In this document: positions 32,347 through 43,164 of the stretch, in pieces | Numbering within the stretch: the first letter of the stretch is position 1 | Layout: the number at the start of each line of letters is the position of its first letter | Assembly (NCBI GenBank): GCA_946803715.1 | Contig: CAMPET010000079.1 | Coordinates: 179,287-228,684, forward strand | Length of the DNA: 49,398 bases | Source of the DNA: Beroe ovata | Taxonomy: Eukaryota; Ctenophora; Nuda; Beroida; Beroidae | Direction: 5' to 3' | The notes under the pieces: model-generated | The model's input: the letters and a program-made list of their open reading frames with translations, nothing else | Told to the model about the DNA's origin: nothing | Databases searched by the model: none | Made by a program: the position numbers and the translations under genes

Positions 32347-32973
32347 ATGGGCATAGAAAGATACCTTTCGCAGCAGCAGTTTGAGGAACTGTTCCCAAAC
32401 CGAAACCCAATATTCACCTATCAAAACTTACTCAGTGCTTCAAAGCCCTTCACCAATTTTGCCAGCTCAGGCACAGACGAACAGAGGAAGCGGGAAATTG
32501 CTGCTTTTCTTGCTCATATTTCCCATGAAACAGGTGGTTTACAGCACAGCGAGGAATTGAGTAGGGCAAGTAGCTACTGTCGCCAGCCTTGCCATGATTT
32601 TCCCTGTTTCCCTGGTCAAAGTTACCATGGCCGAGGCCCACTACAACTCTCCTGGAACTACAACTATGGTCAAGCAAGTGAAAGACTATTTGGTGACAAA
32701 CAGGTATTACTAAAGGATCCATCACAGGTGTCACGTGATGGCAGACTGGCTTTCAAGACAGCTTTCTGGTTTTGGATGACAACACAGCCACCCAAAATGT
32801 CCTGTCACGATGCCATTCTCAGAAGAGGATTTGGTGAAACTACCAAAACTATTAATGGGGGGATTGAGTGTGGAAAAGGGTACATTACTAAGCAAGCTTT
32901 GAGCAGAGTGAGGGAGTATGAGAAAATAGCTAAGGCCTTGGGAGCAACTTGCGGGGGCAATCTCCACTGTTAG
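32347..32973 (+). CDS. Glycoside hydrolase family 19 chitinase, single exon
   Basis: The open frame extends upstream to about 32260, but the first ATG is at 32347, giving about 208 residues. Upstream in-frame residues (AASLICTVYLNFLVGGF) look like a signal peptide, so a short 5' exon spliced near 32287 is likely. GH19 hallmarks are clear: FLAHISHETGG with the catalytic glutamate, SEEL with a candidate second glutamate, YHGRGPLQLSWNYNYG, LAFKTAFWFWM, TQPPKMSCHD, and INGGIECG. The enzyme hydrolyses chitin by an inverting mechanism, probably outside the cell. GH19 is classically from plants and bacteria and uncommon in animals. The absence of introns and the presence of a poly(A) signal suggest an old transfer adapted to the host. 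It lacks a separate chitin-binding module. Confidence 0.92.
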   Translation: MGIERYLSQQQFEELFPNRNPIFTYQNLLSASKPFTNFASSGTDEQRKREIAAFLAHISHETGGLQHSEELSRASSYCRQPCHDFPCFPGQSYHGRGPLQLSWNYNYGQASERLFGDKQVLLKDPSQVSRDGRLAFKTAFWFWMTTQPPKMSCHDAILRRGFGETTKTINGGIECGKGYITKQALSRVREYEKIAKALGATCGGNLHC

Positions 32974-33145
32974 CCAACTGGTTAATTCAATGATCCTGAT
33001 TTATTGTGTGCCAGTCAAAGATCTTTGTAGGAATTCATCAACATGAAAAATGAAAGTGAAATTCATTACTTGACACTTTCCTGTAGTTCAGAAAATAGGT
33101 TTAAATGTGATCTTGAGTACTCATACCTCAGTAATCCCATGATTC

Positions 33146-33151
33146 AATAAA
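33146..33151 (+). promoter_or_regulatory. Poly(A) signal of the chitinase gene
   Basis: AATAAA, 173 nt after the stop codon. It indicates a eukaryotic transcript rather than bacterial contamination. Confidence 0.65.
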
Positions 33152-33436
33152 CCTGTGGAAATGTAGTATAATGATTATATTTTATGTAAACAATCCCTAA
33201 GTAAGAATATTGTTCATAGTTCAGGTAACTTGTTGTACCTTAGACTCCATGATTAGACACCTCCGCTAGAGTGTCTTGATTGTCACAATCTCATTCTCTT
33301 GTACTATGCTGGAAAATGCGTCCAAAGTAAAATAAATTAATTGCAAAAACATATTGAAAGACACTCTACTATTTGAACGAACTTAACTTAAAACAGTCTT
33401 TGTGATAAAGTTATAAAACTGAACTTAATGACAGCA

Positions 33437-33510
33437 TTGTAGGATTTCACCCTACCCTTGCTGGCGGGATTGAAAATCGCGCGCACCGACGGTAGGGTAA
33501 AATCCTACAA
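33437..33510. mobile_element. 74-bp MITE with 9-10-bp target-site duplication
   Basis: Inverted ends ttgtaggatttcaccctacc and ggtagggtaaaatcctacaa (one mismatch). They are flanked by direct repeats atgacagca (33428-33436 and 33511-33519). The 9-10-bp duplication fits Mutator-like transposition. Confidence 0.85.
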
Positions 33511-33910
33511 ATGACAGCATAACTGAACCAGATTTTAATAAGACATTGGGAATATTTCCAGGATTCAAAATGCACGTTCCAAATTTGATGCTCACACAAA
33601 ACACCATTAATGATTATAAATTGCTGGCACTGATTAATTGTAGATAGAACATTGTAGATGGTGAGACAATTGACTAAAAAATAAAATAAATGGATAATGG
33701 TATTTAACCATCTCAATTCTTAAAACACTGAAAAGAAACATTCACAGCCATTTGAAAAACGCCACCTTTATAAAGGTGTCCAATTGCCAATGAATCCAAA
33801 AAGCAATCACATTTAGAGGAAGAAGAACTGATAATGACTCAGTCAATTCACAATCAGTCAATTCCAATCAAATGATTAAATTGAAAATAACAGATAGCTA
33901 TATCTTTGTC

Positions 33911-33969
33911 GATCGATGATAGACCCTGTCGAGAATTTCGTTGCGCGCGCGCAAACTTATTCTCAGACG
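33911..33969 (+). repeat. CG-rich dispersed repeat, fourth copy
   Basis: GATCGATGATAGACCCTG, TCGAGAATTTCGTTG, a CG tract, then gcaaacttattctcagacg. It is the best-preserved copy and matches 2960-3019 most closely. Confidence 0.85.
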
Positions 33970-33974
33970 CGGCC

Positions 33975-34934
33975 TGCATCAGCGGTCTGGCATCGCCCGA
34001 CAAGCGAAACCAGGGTCCGGTCTGTCATCGACAGGCTTGGCAACTTACGACTAGACTATATAATAGGCGCATGCACGCATATACGTTACTAGCGCGCGCG
34101 CCGCATATATACTAGCGCGCATATACTAGCGACCTTAGTTGGAGTACCATTTGTTTTTGTCGTCGCGCCTTACATGTACGGCGACATTCTAACAATCTAA
34201 CAAAATATAATCATGAAACTTTTTGGCCAAAGAAGTGACAATCANTCCCTCCTGTTTCAACTCCTAATCCCCAAGTCCCACCTTATCCTGCTTCTTCCCT
34301 TTATTGTAATCAATGTTTATCCGCCAGTCTCCCAGCTTCTACAATCCCACCATTTGTATGTTCTTACCTATCTTCACATCTGTCCCGCCCTTCTTTTTTA
34401 CAGTCCCCTCATTCAGCTTATCCCTCCTTCCTCGTCCGCTTTTCCCTTTCCACTTCTTACAACATTTGAAATTCATTGATATTACTATTTGCTGAGTTTA
34501 ACTAAACGATTTTCATAACACCTGGCACCAGATTCCCTTTCATAATATTGTAATTCATTTTCCGGGATGTACCTGAACGCAGAACTGTATATACTCAACT
34601 TTCGCCTTATTACTAGCAAATCTTTCCCAAGTAAAGGACCCGAATTAAGCTGCGCGCGGCTGAGCCGCGGCGCCGTACCATTTTCTCCAGACCCTTGCTG
34701 ACGCAAGCCGCTTCGCGGCTTGCATCAGCGGTCTGGCATCGCCCGACAATATTTTCCACCGTGGCATATACGTTACTAGCGCGCGCGCCGCATATATACT
34801 AGCGCGCATATACGTACTAGCGACCTTAGTTGGAGTACCATTTGTTTTTGTCGTCGCGCCTTACATGTACGGCGACATTCTAACAATCTAACAAAATATA
34901 ATCATGAAACTTTTTGGCCAAAGAAGTGACAATC
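33975..34934. repeat. Two copies of a CG-rich mosaic element around a single N
   Basis: The segment with agcggtctggcatcgcccga, then gcatatacgttactagcg, then a tail aaactttttggccaaagaag, occurs at 33975-34244 and again at 34720-34934. The second copy lacks about 75 bp in the middle. The first ends exactly at an N (34245). Between them, 34640-34720 carries a CG-rich hairpin (caagccgcttcgcggcttg). No gene was seen in 33152-35765. Confidence 0.85.
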
Positions 34935-35765
34935 ATCACTCATCAGATCATCTGTGGGACAAGCTGTTTAAATATCAGTCATTGGAATCCATTTTAATAG
35001 CGCAACATTGGTTTGCTTCAAGGCAATGCTGAAGGCCTATCCCCAAATTAAAACTGATGTAGAATACTTGCATGTCTTAAATGCATATATAAATCTTGCT
35101 GAGTGACTATTTGCGTATCTATTCGTAACGAAAGTCGTTGTTTGATAATAAACTGTGTTTATTAACAACAACTCGTGCATGTTTTGCAAGCAAATTGTCG
35201 AAATGCTGAGTGTTACACTGTGACCTCAGTAAGTATAGTACACTTTGCAAGGAATGCATAATCTCTCAGAATCGCATGTCTGTGGACACATCTTGAAAGG
35301 AATTATGAATGCAACTACAATGAGTCTTCCACTGAGAAATGGTTCCAGGAATTCTGCTTTAAAACGCTCTTTAAAAACTTTTTTAAAACATAAAACTCGT
35401 TCCGCCTAAATAAATCTGAAAATCCATTTCTAGGCTGAAAAATCGAAGGAAATATACATATATGATATAGGATTATAGGAATGTATAGGGATTAAGAATC
35501 TAAATTAAACCGATAAACTATTATATTCTGTGGTATCACGCTAATTTTGCAGTTTTAGAGCAAACAACATTTCCCTTTACACGTCATTGTAAAATAACAT
35601 GGCACGTTGGAACAAACAATTATTGTATCTATAGTATGAAGGGGTATACTCATCAATACATCAACTAATTTATTCAGGGTTCAGGAGTGTATAATAAGTA
35701 TAAATACGTATCTATATACATCGTCTGCAGTGTGTGTGTGTGTGTAGGAATACACTACTGTGTCC

Positions 35766-38700
35766 TCAGTACACCCAACTTACCGGTACCCATTGGTGGT
35801 CAAGTTCGCATCTCTTCAGACCTTGTTTCACCTCGTTATACGCAACGTCCAACTCCCGTGGATTGAGATAGACCATCAGATCGAAATAGTGCCTGGGCCG
35901 ATGAGCAGTGTTGTGTGAATACAAGCATGGTGTGTACACATCACAGGGTGTGCACGTATCACAGGGTGTGCACGTATCACAGGGTGTGCCCATATCACAG
36001 GGTGTGCATTCCGAGGGCTGTACCCATATCACAGTGTGTGGACATATTACAGTGTGTGCACTGAGAGGGGTGTGCCCATATCACAGGGTGTGCCCATATC
36101 ACAGGGTGTGCACATATCACAGGGTGTGCACATATCTCAGAGTGTGCACTGAGAAGGGTGTGCACGTATCACAAATGGATGCATGCTTCTTTGTGCGCTT
36201 CCTCAGTAACTATGAACGCATGAAGCCTCATATCTGCTTTACATTCCATAAGTAATTGTCATGGGATTCGAATGGAAACACTCACAATAAACTCTTCTAG
36301 TGAGTAGTAGTGAGTAGATTTGTGGGGTGATACAGATGTTGATATAGTGCATTGTTTAATACACGGCATAGTGTATACACATTATACCGTGTACACAATA
36401 CAATGTACACAATGTCTAGTATACAATACACATTATACAGTGTACACTATACAATGTACACAATGTTTAGTATATAATACACAAGGAGACAATTTCACCA
36501 ACCTATAATCCTCGTACATGGGTCTACTGTCGCTATTCTCTGTATTCATTTCCTGTTCATTCGTGACAAACACGACGAACGGCATGAACTCCGGGGTCCG
36601 AACTGATTTCAGTGACTGTGGGTGAATGGACAGGACGCAGGTTTTGCCACTCCTCATAACAGCGCGGACACTGTCCAGTTTGGTGCCGTACAGGTTACCC
36701 TCATACTCGCCAAACTCCAGGTATTTGCCTGGGGGCGGCCACTGGTCAGTGTGTACACGGTGTGTATATTATGTGTGAAGAGTGTATACGATAGGCTTAT
36801 AGAGTGTATATTATTTAGTCTTGTTATTTCCGTCAAGGTCAACGTCATTGTCTGATATCTCGGGAGGAAAATAACTCTATTGAGCGCTTGACACATATTA
36901 ACACTTGGCACATGGATGTCTAACACACAATAGAGATTCAATCTACGACGCTTCATGTTGAGTTCTAATTAATACTCAATCTATTACATCCACTAATTAT
37001 TCCTTATATGGCAGTACGCTTACACACGACACACTTATAGAGCCCGCAGCACAAACTAAACACTGTTTCATCATAATGACGTAGAAGCAAGTGATGACGC
37101 TATCACAATGTGATCAACTGCCCTTATCATTTAAAAGAAATAATACCTAGCTATTCTAAAACATGGAAATTAAAGTAAAACTGGTGCGGCGTCACTTATA
37201 ATCATATTGTACACTATACACGAATAGGTACACCTGATGTACAACCACAGACAACCATGACAGACAACGACAACCACGAACTTACCCTGCAAAAACTCAT
37301 CCTCCATCTCTTTCCTGCTCTTGGCAAACCAGTACCCCTGTCCTGAATCCTCGCCTTCACGAGGCCGCCTTGAGGTGTGCGGCATCGGGGTGGCTGAAGT
37401 GGGTGCCATGTTGAATATGTGGCATGAAGAATATGTGCCATGTTGAATATGTGGCATACAAATATGTGACTTGTAGAATATGGCTAACATTCCGGTTTAG
37501 GGTGCAATACGAGAATCAAATCAGAATACCGGTGTGCTGCACTATGAGATGACCCGATTTCATTACTCCATTATAGGGGAGTAATATTCAATTATAGGGG
37601 AGTACTATACAATTGGCAGTGGGAAGGGTGAAACGCGTTATGCATGAACATTGAACACACAGGACATGGTTTAAGACGAGTGTAATTCTCACCAAGCCGC
37701 TCTGGATCCTTGGTAAGGAGCTTACTGACAAGGGAATCCTTGCCAGCGCTGTCCGATCCCACAAGGACCATAGTTTTCCTCTGAAATGGCGGCATCCTCG
37801 CCAACTCCTCGTATATTGGGATGGCATGTCTGTCGTAGTCCGCGTTCTTCTGAGTCGAGTACATGATCTTCCGCTTTTTCATGCTCTTAGCTTTCTTAAC
37901 CTGGTGAGTGGGGTTGTGTGAACTGTGAGTGTATCCAGTGTAAGTGGGGTTGAGTGAACTGTGAGTGTATTCAGTGTAAGTGGGGTTGAGTGAACTGTGG
38001 GTGGGGTATTAATTCTTGGTGNNNNNNNNNNNNNNNNNNNNNGTGAACTGTGAGTGTATTCAGTGTAAGTGGGGTTGAGTGAACTGTGGGGGGGGGGTTA
38101 ATAATTCTTGGTGTGGAAATGTACTTCTATTGTGTATTTGAGAACATATTCCCCTCTACCACTATTACTAGGTTCTACTGGTTGTACTACTGGTTGTACT
38201 ACTGGTTGTATTATTAGTTGTATTATTAGTTGTACTATTGGTTGTACTATTGGTTGCACTACTGGTTGTACTATTGGTTGTACTATTGGTTGCACTATTG
38301 GTTATACTACTGGTCGTACTACTGGTTGTACTATTGGTTGTACTATTGGTTGCACTATTGGTTATACTACGGGTTGTACTACTGGTTGTCCCTCACCATT
38401 TCCTGGTTGACAAATGCTCGTCTCCTCTCCTGCAACACCACCGACGGGATGAGCCCCGCTTGTCGGGGCTTATCAGTCTCACTTTCACTGTGCACTTTCA
38501 CTGCCTGCCACCAGTTGTCATCATCCTTGTTTACCACCTGGCACATAGGTGTCATTGTGTCAAGATAGGGGTGTAATTGTGTCAAGACAGAGAGATCTTA
38601 CCGTGTTACCACAGCAGTGTTACCACCCAAACACAGTGGTGAAATTCTAGTACTTATAAGCCGCGGGTTATTTGGGTTGCCTCAACGTTCCTATACCAAA

Positions 38701-41055
38701 AACTATTTCTTTCCTTTTTAACTGTTTACAAAAATCATTAAAACAGTTTCAGTATTGTAATGTACCTACAGGCTACACAGCCGCAGTTAACATTCGCGGA
38801 ATAATATTGCCCCCAATTATACACAAGTTTACGGCGAGAGTACACCGTATAGTGTACAACAAAATAAACAGTATTAACATACATGGGCATCGTCCATTTG
38901 GAAAATGAACAGAGAACATGACTATTAATTATTATTTAATGAGATCATTGGTGTACCTATTCCACCGTAAACAACAGAAACTGGAATCAATCTGCTGTCG
39001 ACCTGCAATGTCTCGTATCGTAATCAACTTACAAATGACGTCCTGTATTACTGTGCTATTATACCTGCAGTATTTCACCGAATTTGAAGGGGAGTCCGAA
39101 CTCTTTACTCGGACACATATCATCAGTATGGGGATCGTAGTCGAAGAATGCCCGAACAAATAACTGAAATGTTGTCGAATTAATGTACAGTTAGTGAAAT
39201 CTACAGCTGTTTCATGCCATATATACAATCCATCTACACATGAATTGTAGAGATGAATCTGAATACTTGACAAGCATCATCAATTCAACACACAAACGCA
39301 TATTCATCACACACACACACACACACACAGACACACAGACACACACACAGTACACACAGACACACACAGACACACACACACACACAACACACACACTCAC
39401 CCCCCTCACAGCCTCTCTCCTCTTTTTCCGTNCACATACACACACACATACACACACATCCATTATCGTTTATACCTGCTTGACGTCTGACATGGCAGGG
39501 TTGAAGGAAGGCAGTATGGTCAGCATCAAACTACCAGATGTGTTCGTCAACCATTGCTGAACTTCACTTGGGTCGTCAGCTACCTTGGCACCGTTAACCT
39601 GTGATTGAGGTGTGGCTATTGTAAACTAAGTATCCACTATTCACGGTTGAAATGAAGAATTGAATACCTCACACTTTTGTTATGAAAGTTGCCGTATAAA
39701 ACATAGATCTCACCTCGAGGATGACATCTCCAACACTAAGCAAACCCTGTCGACCAATGAGACCTCCATGAAGAATCCTCGCAATGACAATCCCTTCCTT
39801 TGTTTTCTTCAGAGTGATTCCCAGGGGCTCACCCTGGCCCTTGTGTAGACCGATAATACGAACCTTATCACCGCTCTAGGAAAACCAGGGGGTAATTAAT
39901 CTATAGCATTATGTCAACCCCTACCGCCTACATAATACGAAACGACCCACATAATAAGATACGGTCTACCTCCTCTAAGTCATCGACATCCATGTTCTGA
40001 ACTGGAGTCACAACGTCGTAATCTCTCAGTAGAATCTTGCTGATAACATCTGTGAACTTGGAGAGCGTAGTCTCTTCCAACAAGCACCTATGTGACCATG
40101 TGAAAAACTTAAAATAATCTGTGCATAACTTAGTTCCATGGAATTCCTACAATCAAACTACTACCAAATGAAACAAACTATTGAGCATATGAACATGCTA
40201 TATTGGTGATACATGGGTATATCAAACTAAAGGGGGTAATGGGTAGAGTGTTTAACATCATGCAATTATTCATCATTTGCCTGTGTATAATCGACACTCC
40301 CATTACTACAGTATATGGGTGATCACTAAAGCTATCACATGATTTCATACTTCTTATTAAGAGTGACAACAAGAACAAAGTGAGGAGGATTCTATTCAAA
40401 ACTGGTTCAACTTGTCTAGTTCCAATGCATTTGTCAGATGAGAAATCAATTGTTCACATACAAGAATGGATGAGCTAGTTTGATTATACCTGAGCTCCTG
40501 AGCATGTTCTGATGTACTACTGTTGAGAGCATCTAAGAGTGTACCCAGAGTCCTGCTCACATGAGAATCACGAGGTCGGGGAAGTGTGTTGGCTATACCT
40601 ATCAGTTGGTACAGTGTACAGATGTCACTGAACTGAAATAAAGATGTGAATATGAGGCTACTACACTGGGGATTGGGGAAGCAAATTGCTACATTCCTTT
40701 CATAACTTGATCCCGGAATCAGGATGAAGCAACTTTTCTCTTTTTCATTAGGTATTTCTGTTCAGTTGCGAACTTCACTCAGCACTATTTCTACCTGAAG
40801 TTGGGTAGTAAGCTAGAAATCAATATAAGGTATGTTTATTTACCTGATGGTTTTCCATAACTGCCTTGACATAATCCACATTCTGAGCACCCCTTGACTT
40901 GAGCTCTCCTTAAGAATTTTAAAAATAAAGCATGGTTAGCACTAGCAAAATGCAATGATAGAGAGCAGTTCAGACTTCAGAACCTCATTCAACTTACCAA
41001 GGCATCTATAGAGCTCCTCAATATTTTGGGTTGGGGTAGTATTATCAACTGTCAT
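35766..41055 (-). CDS. MAGUK p55-subfamily scaffold (L27-PDZ-SH3-GuK)
   Basis: Thirteen exons in continuous phase: 41055-40998, 40908-40844, 40632-40490, 40087-39970, 39875-39714, 39598-39476, 39163-39065, 38537-38397, 37900-37693, 37393-37286, 36728-36503, 35892-35766, plus one short junction I could not separate further. The product is about 525 residues. L27 regions include FSDICTLYQLIGIANTLP and LSKFTDVISKILL. The PDZ includes EPLGITLKKTKEGIVIARIL and GLLSVGDVILEVNG. The SH3 includes LFVRAFFDYDPHTDD and DDDNWWQAVKV. The hook has KKRKIMYSTQKNADYDRH. The guanylate-kinase-like domain runs from FQRKTMVLVG through TSRRPREGEDSGQGYWF, FGEYEGNLYG and TPEFMPFVVF to the p55 signature QWVPVSWVY at the end. 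It assembles polarity and junction complexes under the plasma membrane. Exact p55 paralog (MPP2/6, PALS1 or MPP7 type) was not resolved. Confidence 0.93.
35932..36170. repeat. 18-bp tandem repeat (cacatatcacagggtgtg)
   Basis: About twelve diverged copies (cgtatcacagggtgtgca, catatcacagggtgtgcc) in the last MAGUK intron. Proteins predicted from it are repeat artefacts. Confidence 0.9.
37910..38095. repeat. 41-bp minisatellite with a 21-base gap in a MAGUK intron
   Basis: Copies of gtgaactgtgagtgtattca + gtgtaagtggggttgagt, broken by Ns at 38022-38042. It begins within 10 bp of the acceptor of the exon ending at 37900. Confidence 0.85.
38160..38395. repeat. 12-bp tandem repeat (tactattggttg)
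   Basis: About nineteen copies of a 12-bp unit with tac/tgc and att/act variants, adjacent to the MAGUK donor at 38396. ORFs rich in tyrosine-tryptophan or in valine-leucine through it are artefacts. Confidence 0.95.
39308..39462. repeat. CA microsatellite with a single N
   Basis: (CA)n with agaca interruptions; an N at 39432. It lies in the MAGUK intron between the exons at 39163 and 39476. Confidence 0.95.
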
Positions 41056-41058
41056 TAT

Positions 41059-42871
41059 CTTTAGGAGTCTTCCATATTCAGTTTAGCTGGATGATTTTAC
41101 TGATCACCCAGAAGATTAAATCATTATAATGGAAATCTAATGAAACCAAGATTTAACTCTGGGACTGAATAACCAAGAGAATACTAAAAGCCTTCATGAA
41201 TAATAACAGTTAAAATTTGAATCAAAACATGGGCAAACTTTGCTTAGAGAATGTAATTACATAACAATAGTATAAACATACTTCATGAAAAGACATATTT
41301 CAGAAAAGTATTAAAAAATATCTGGTATGAAACTAAAAATCCGTCATGACCACGAACTTTAATTACTGATTACAAGCTATAAGCATTAAAGATGGGTCTG
41401 GTCAACAAGATTTACCCCTGGCACCATGGTCCATGTGCACATAAAACTGCAGTACTACTACATTTGCATTTTTTGATAATTCAATTCAATTTTTAAAACT
41501 GCATTATTCAATGATGGTTGATGCATTATCCACTTATTTGTAGCATCACGATATTTGGCAATGCGCGGCGCGTCGGGAAAAATTAGGAATCCTACAATAT
41601 GAAAAATAATTTCGCAAGATTAAAAAATTTTGTATAATGGGTGCGTTTTAATGTTGAATAATCTAATTCAGTATAATCAATTTAGCATTCCGGGATTGCA
41701 CATCGCCGCGCCGCGAAAATTTAAAAATATATCCAAAAGTTTTTAATTTTGAACATGTGTTTTGCATCCAAATAAAAGATAATCATAAAAAAAACTGTAT
41801 AAATGATAAAATACTGTTTCACGATGAAAATTTTAACTAGTACTTACTAAGTAGGCGATGCTTTGAATGATACTCTGCACTGTGTGATTTGCTATGCCAT
41901 ATAAGTTATTTGAAATAATTCGTTTAGTGTTCAACTATTACCTGCTCATCACCTGCTCATCACCTGCTCATCACCTGCATCTCATNCTTTAGGAGTCTTC
42001 CATATTCAGTTTAGCTGGAAGATTTTACTGCTCACCCAGAAGATTGGATCAATATAATGGAAATCTAATGAAACCAAGTTTTAACTCTGGGACTGAACAA
42101 CTGAGAGAATACTACAAGCCTTCATGAACAATAGCAGTTTGCCCATTTGAATCAAAACATGGGCAAACTTTGCTTAGAGAATGTGATTACATAACAATAG
42201 TATAAACATACTTCATGATAAGACATATTTCAGAAAAGAAAGATTCTTTTGAGACATCAAAAGTATCAACAAATAGCTGGTACGAAACTAAAAATCCATA
42301 ATGACCACGAACTTTAATTACTGATTACGAGCTATAAGTATACGTATTAAAGATAGGTCCGGTCAAAAAGATTTACCCCTGGCACCATAGTCCATATGCA
42401 CATAATACTGCAATACTACATACTGCAATACTTGCACTTTTTGATAATTCAATTTAATTTTTGCAACTGCATTATTCAATGATGGTTGATGCATTATCAG
42501 TTATCCATTTATTTGTAGCATCACGATTTGGCAATGCGCGGCGCGTCGGGGAAATTGGGAATCCTACAATATGAAAAATAATTTCGAAAGATTAAAAAAT
42601 TTTATGCCATGGGTGCATTTTGATGTTGAATAATTCAATTTAGTATAATCAATTTAGCATTCCAGGATTGACATCGCCGCGCTGCGAAAATTTAAAAATA
42701 TATCCAAAAGTTTTTAATTTTGAACATGTGTTTTGCATCCAAATAAAAGATAATCACAAAAAACTGTATATAAGATGAAATACTGTTTCACAACGAAGAT
42801 TTTAACTACTACATACTATATAAGTAGGTAATGCTTTGAATGATACTCTGCACTTTCTGATTTGCTATGCC
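41059..42871. repeat. Duplicated intergenic block between MAGUK and kinesin
   Basis: Copies at 41059-41898 and 41987-42871 both start ctttaggagtcttccatatt and share aatgcgcggcgcgtcgggaa and aatcctacaatatgaaaaat. They differ by scattered substitutions and small indels, roughly 5-10% by eye. A single N at 41986 sits exactly at the start of copy 2, preceded by a tcacctgctca repeat. Copy 1 abuts the MAGUK start codon, so it includes that promoter. Confidence 0.93.
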
Positions 42872-43164
42872 CTATTTTGTAACATCTTTTGTCTCAATCA
42901 ATGAACTGTCCATTTAATTTTGATACACAATAGGATGATTAATGATTCATCATTTTCTTCTTTCAATTTTATTGTCATTATGTAAGATGTGGAAACAATG
43001 TATGAGTCTGAGGTTGAGTGTTGAGTAGTTCAGTGTTGAGTGTTGAGCAATCCTACACTGTGTTGTAATGAAGATACACCAAAACTAACTTTGTAGGTAG
43101 TAGTGGCATCACAGAAGATCTTCAGAAGTAATGCAGTGATGGGGTGGTAATATAGGAAGTAAAA

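Noticed and set aside
32278-32973. Bacterial contamination as the source of the chitinase
   Set aside because: It lies between intron-rich animal genes in AT-rich DNA, with a poly(A) signal and no bacterial neighbours or ribosome-binding site.
35932-36170. Regularly spaced repeats that could suggest a CRISPR array
   Set aside because: An 18-bp head-to-tail repeat without unique spacers, in an animal intron.
38160-38395. ORFs rich in Tyr/Trp/Leu or Val/Leu that resemble membrane proteins
   Set aside because: Pure translation of a 12-bp tandem repeat inside a MAGUK intron.
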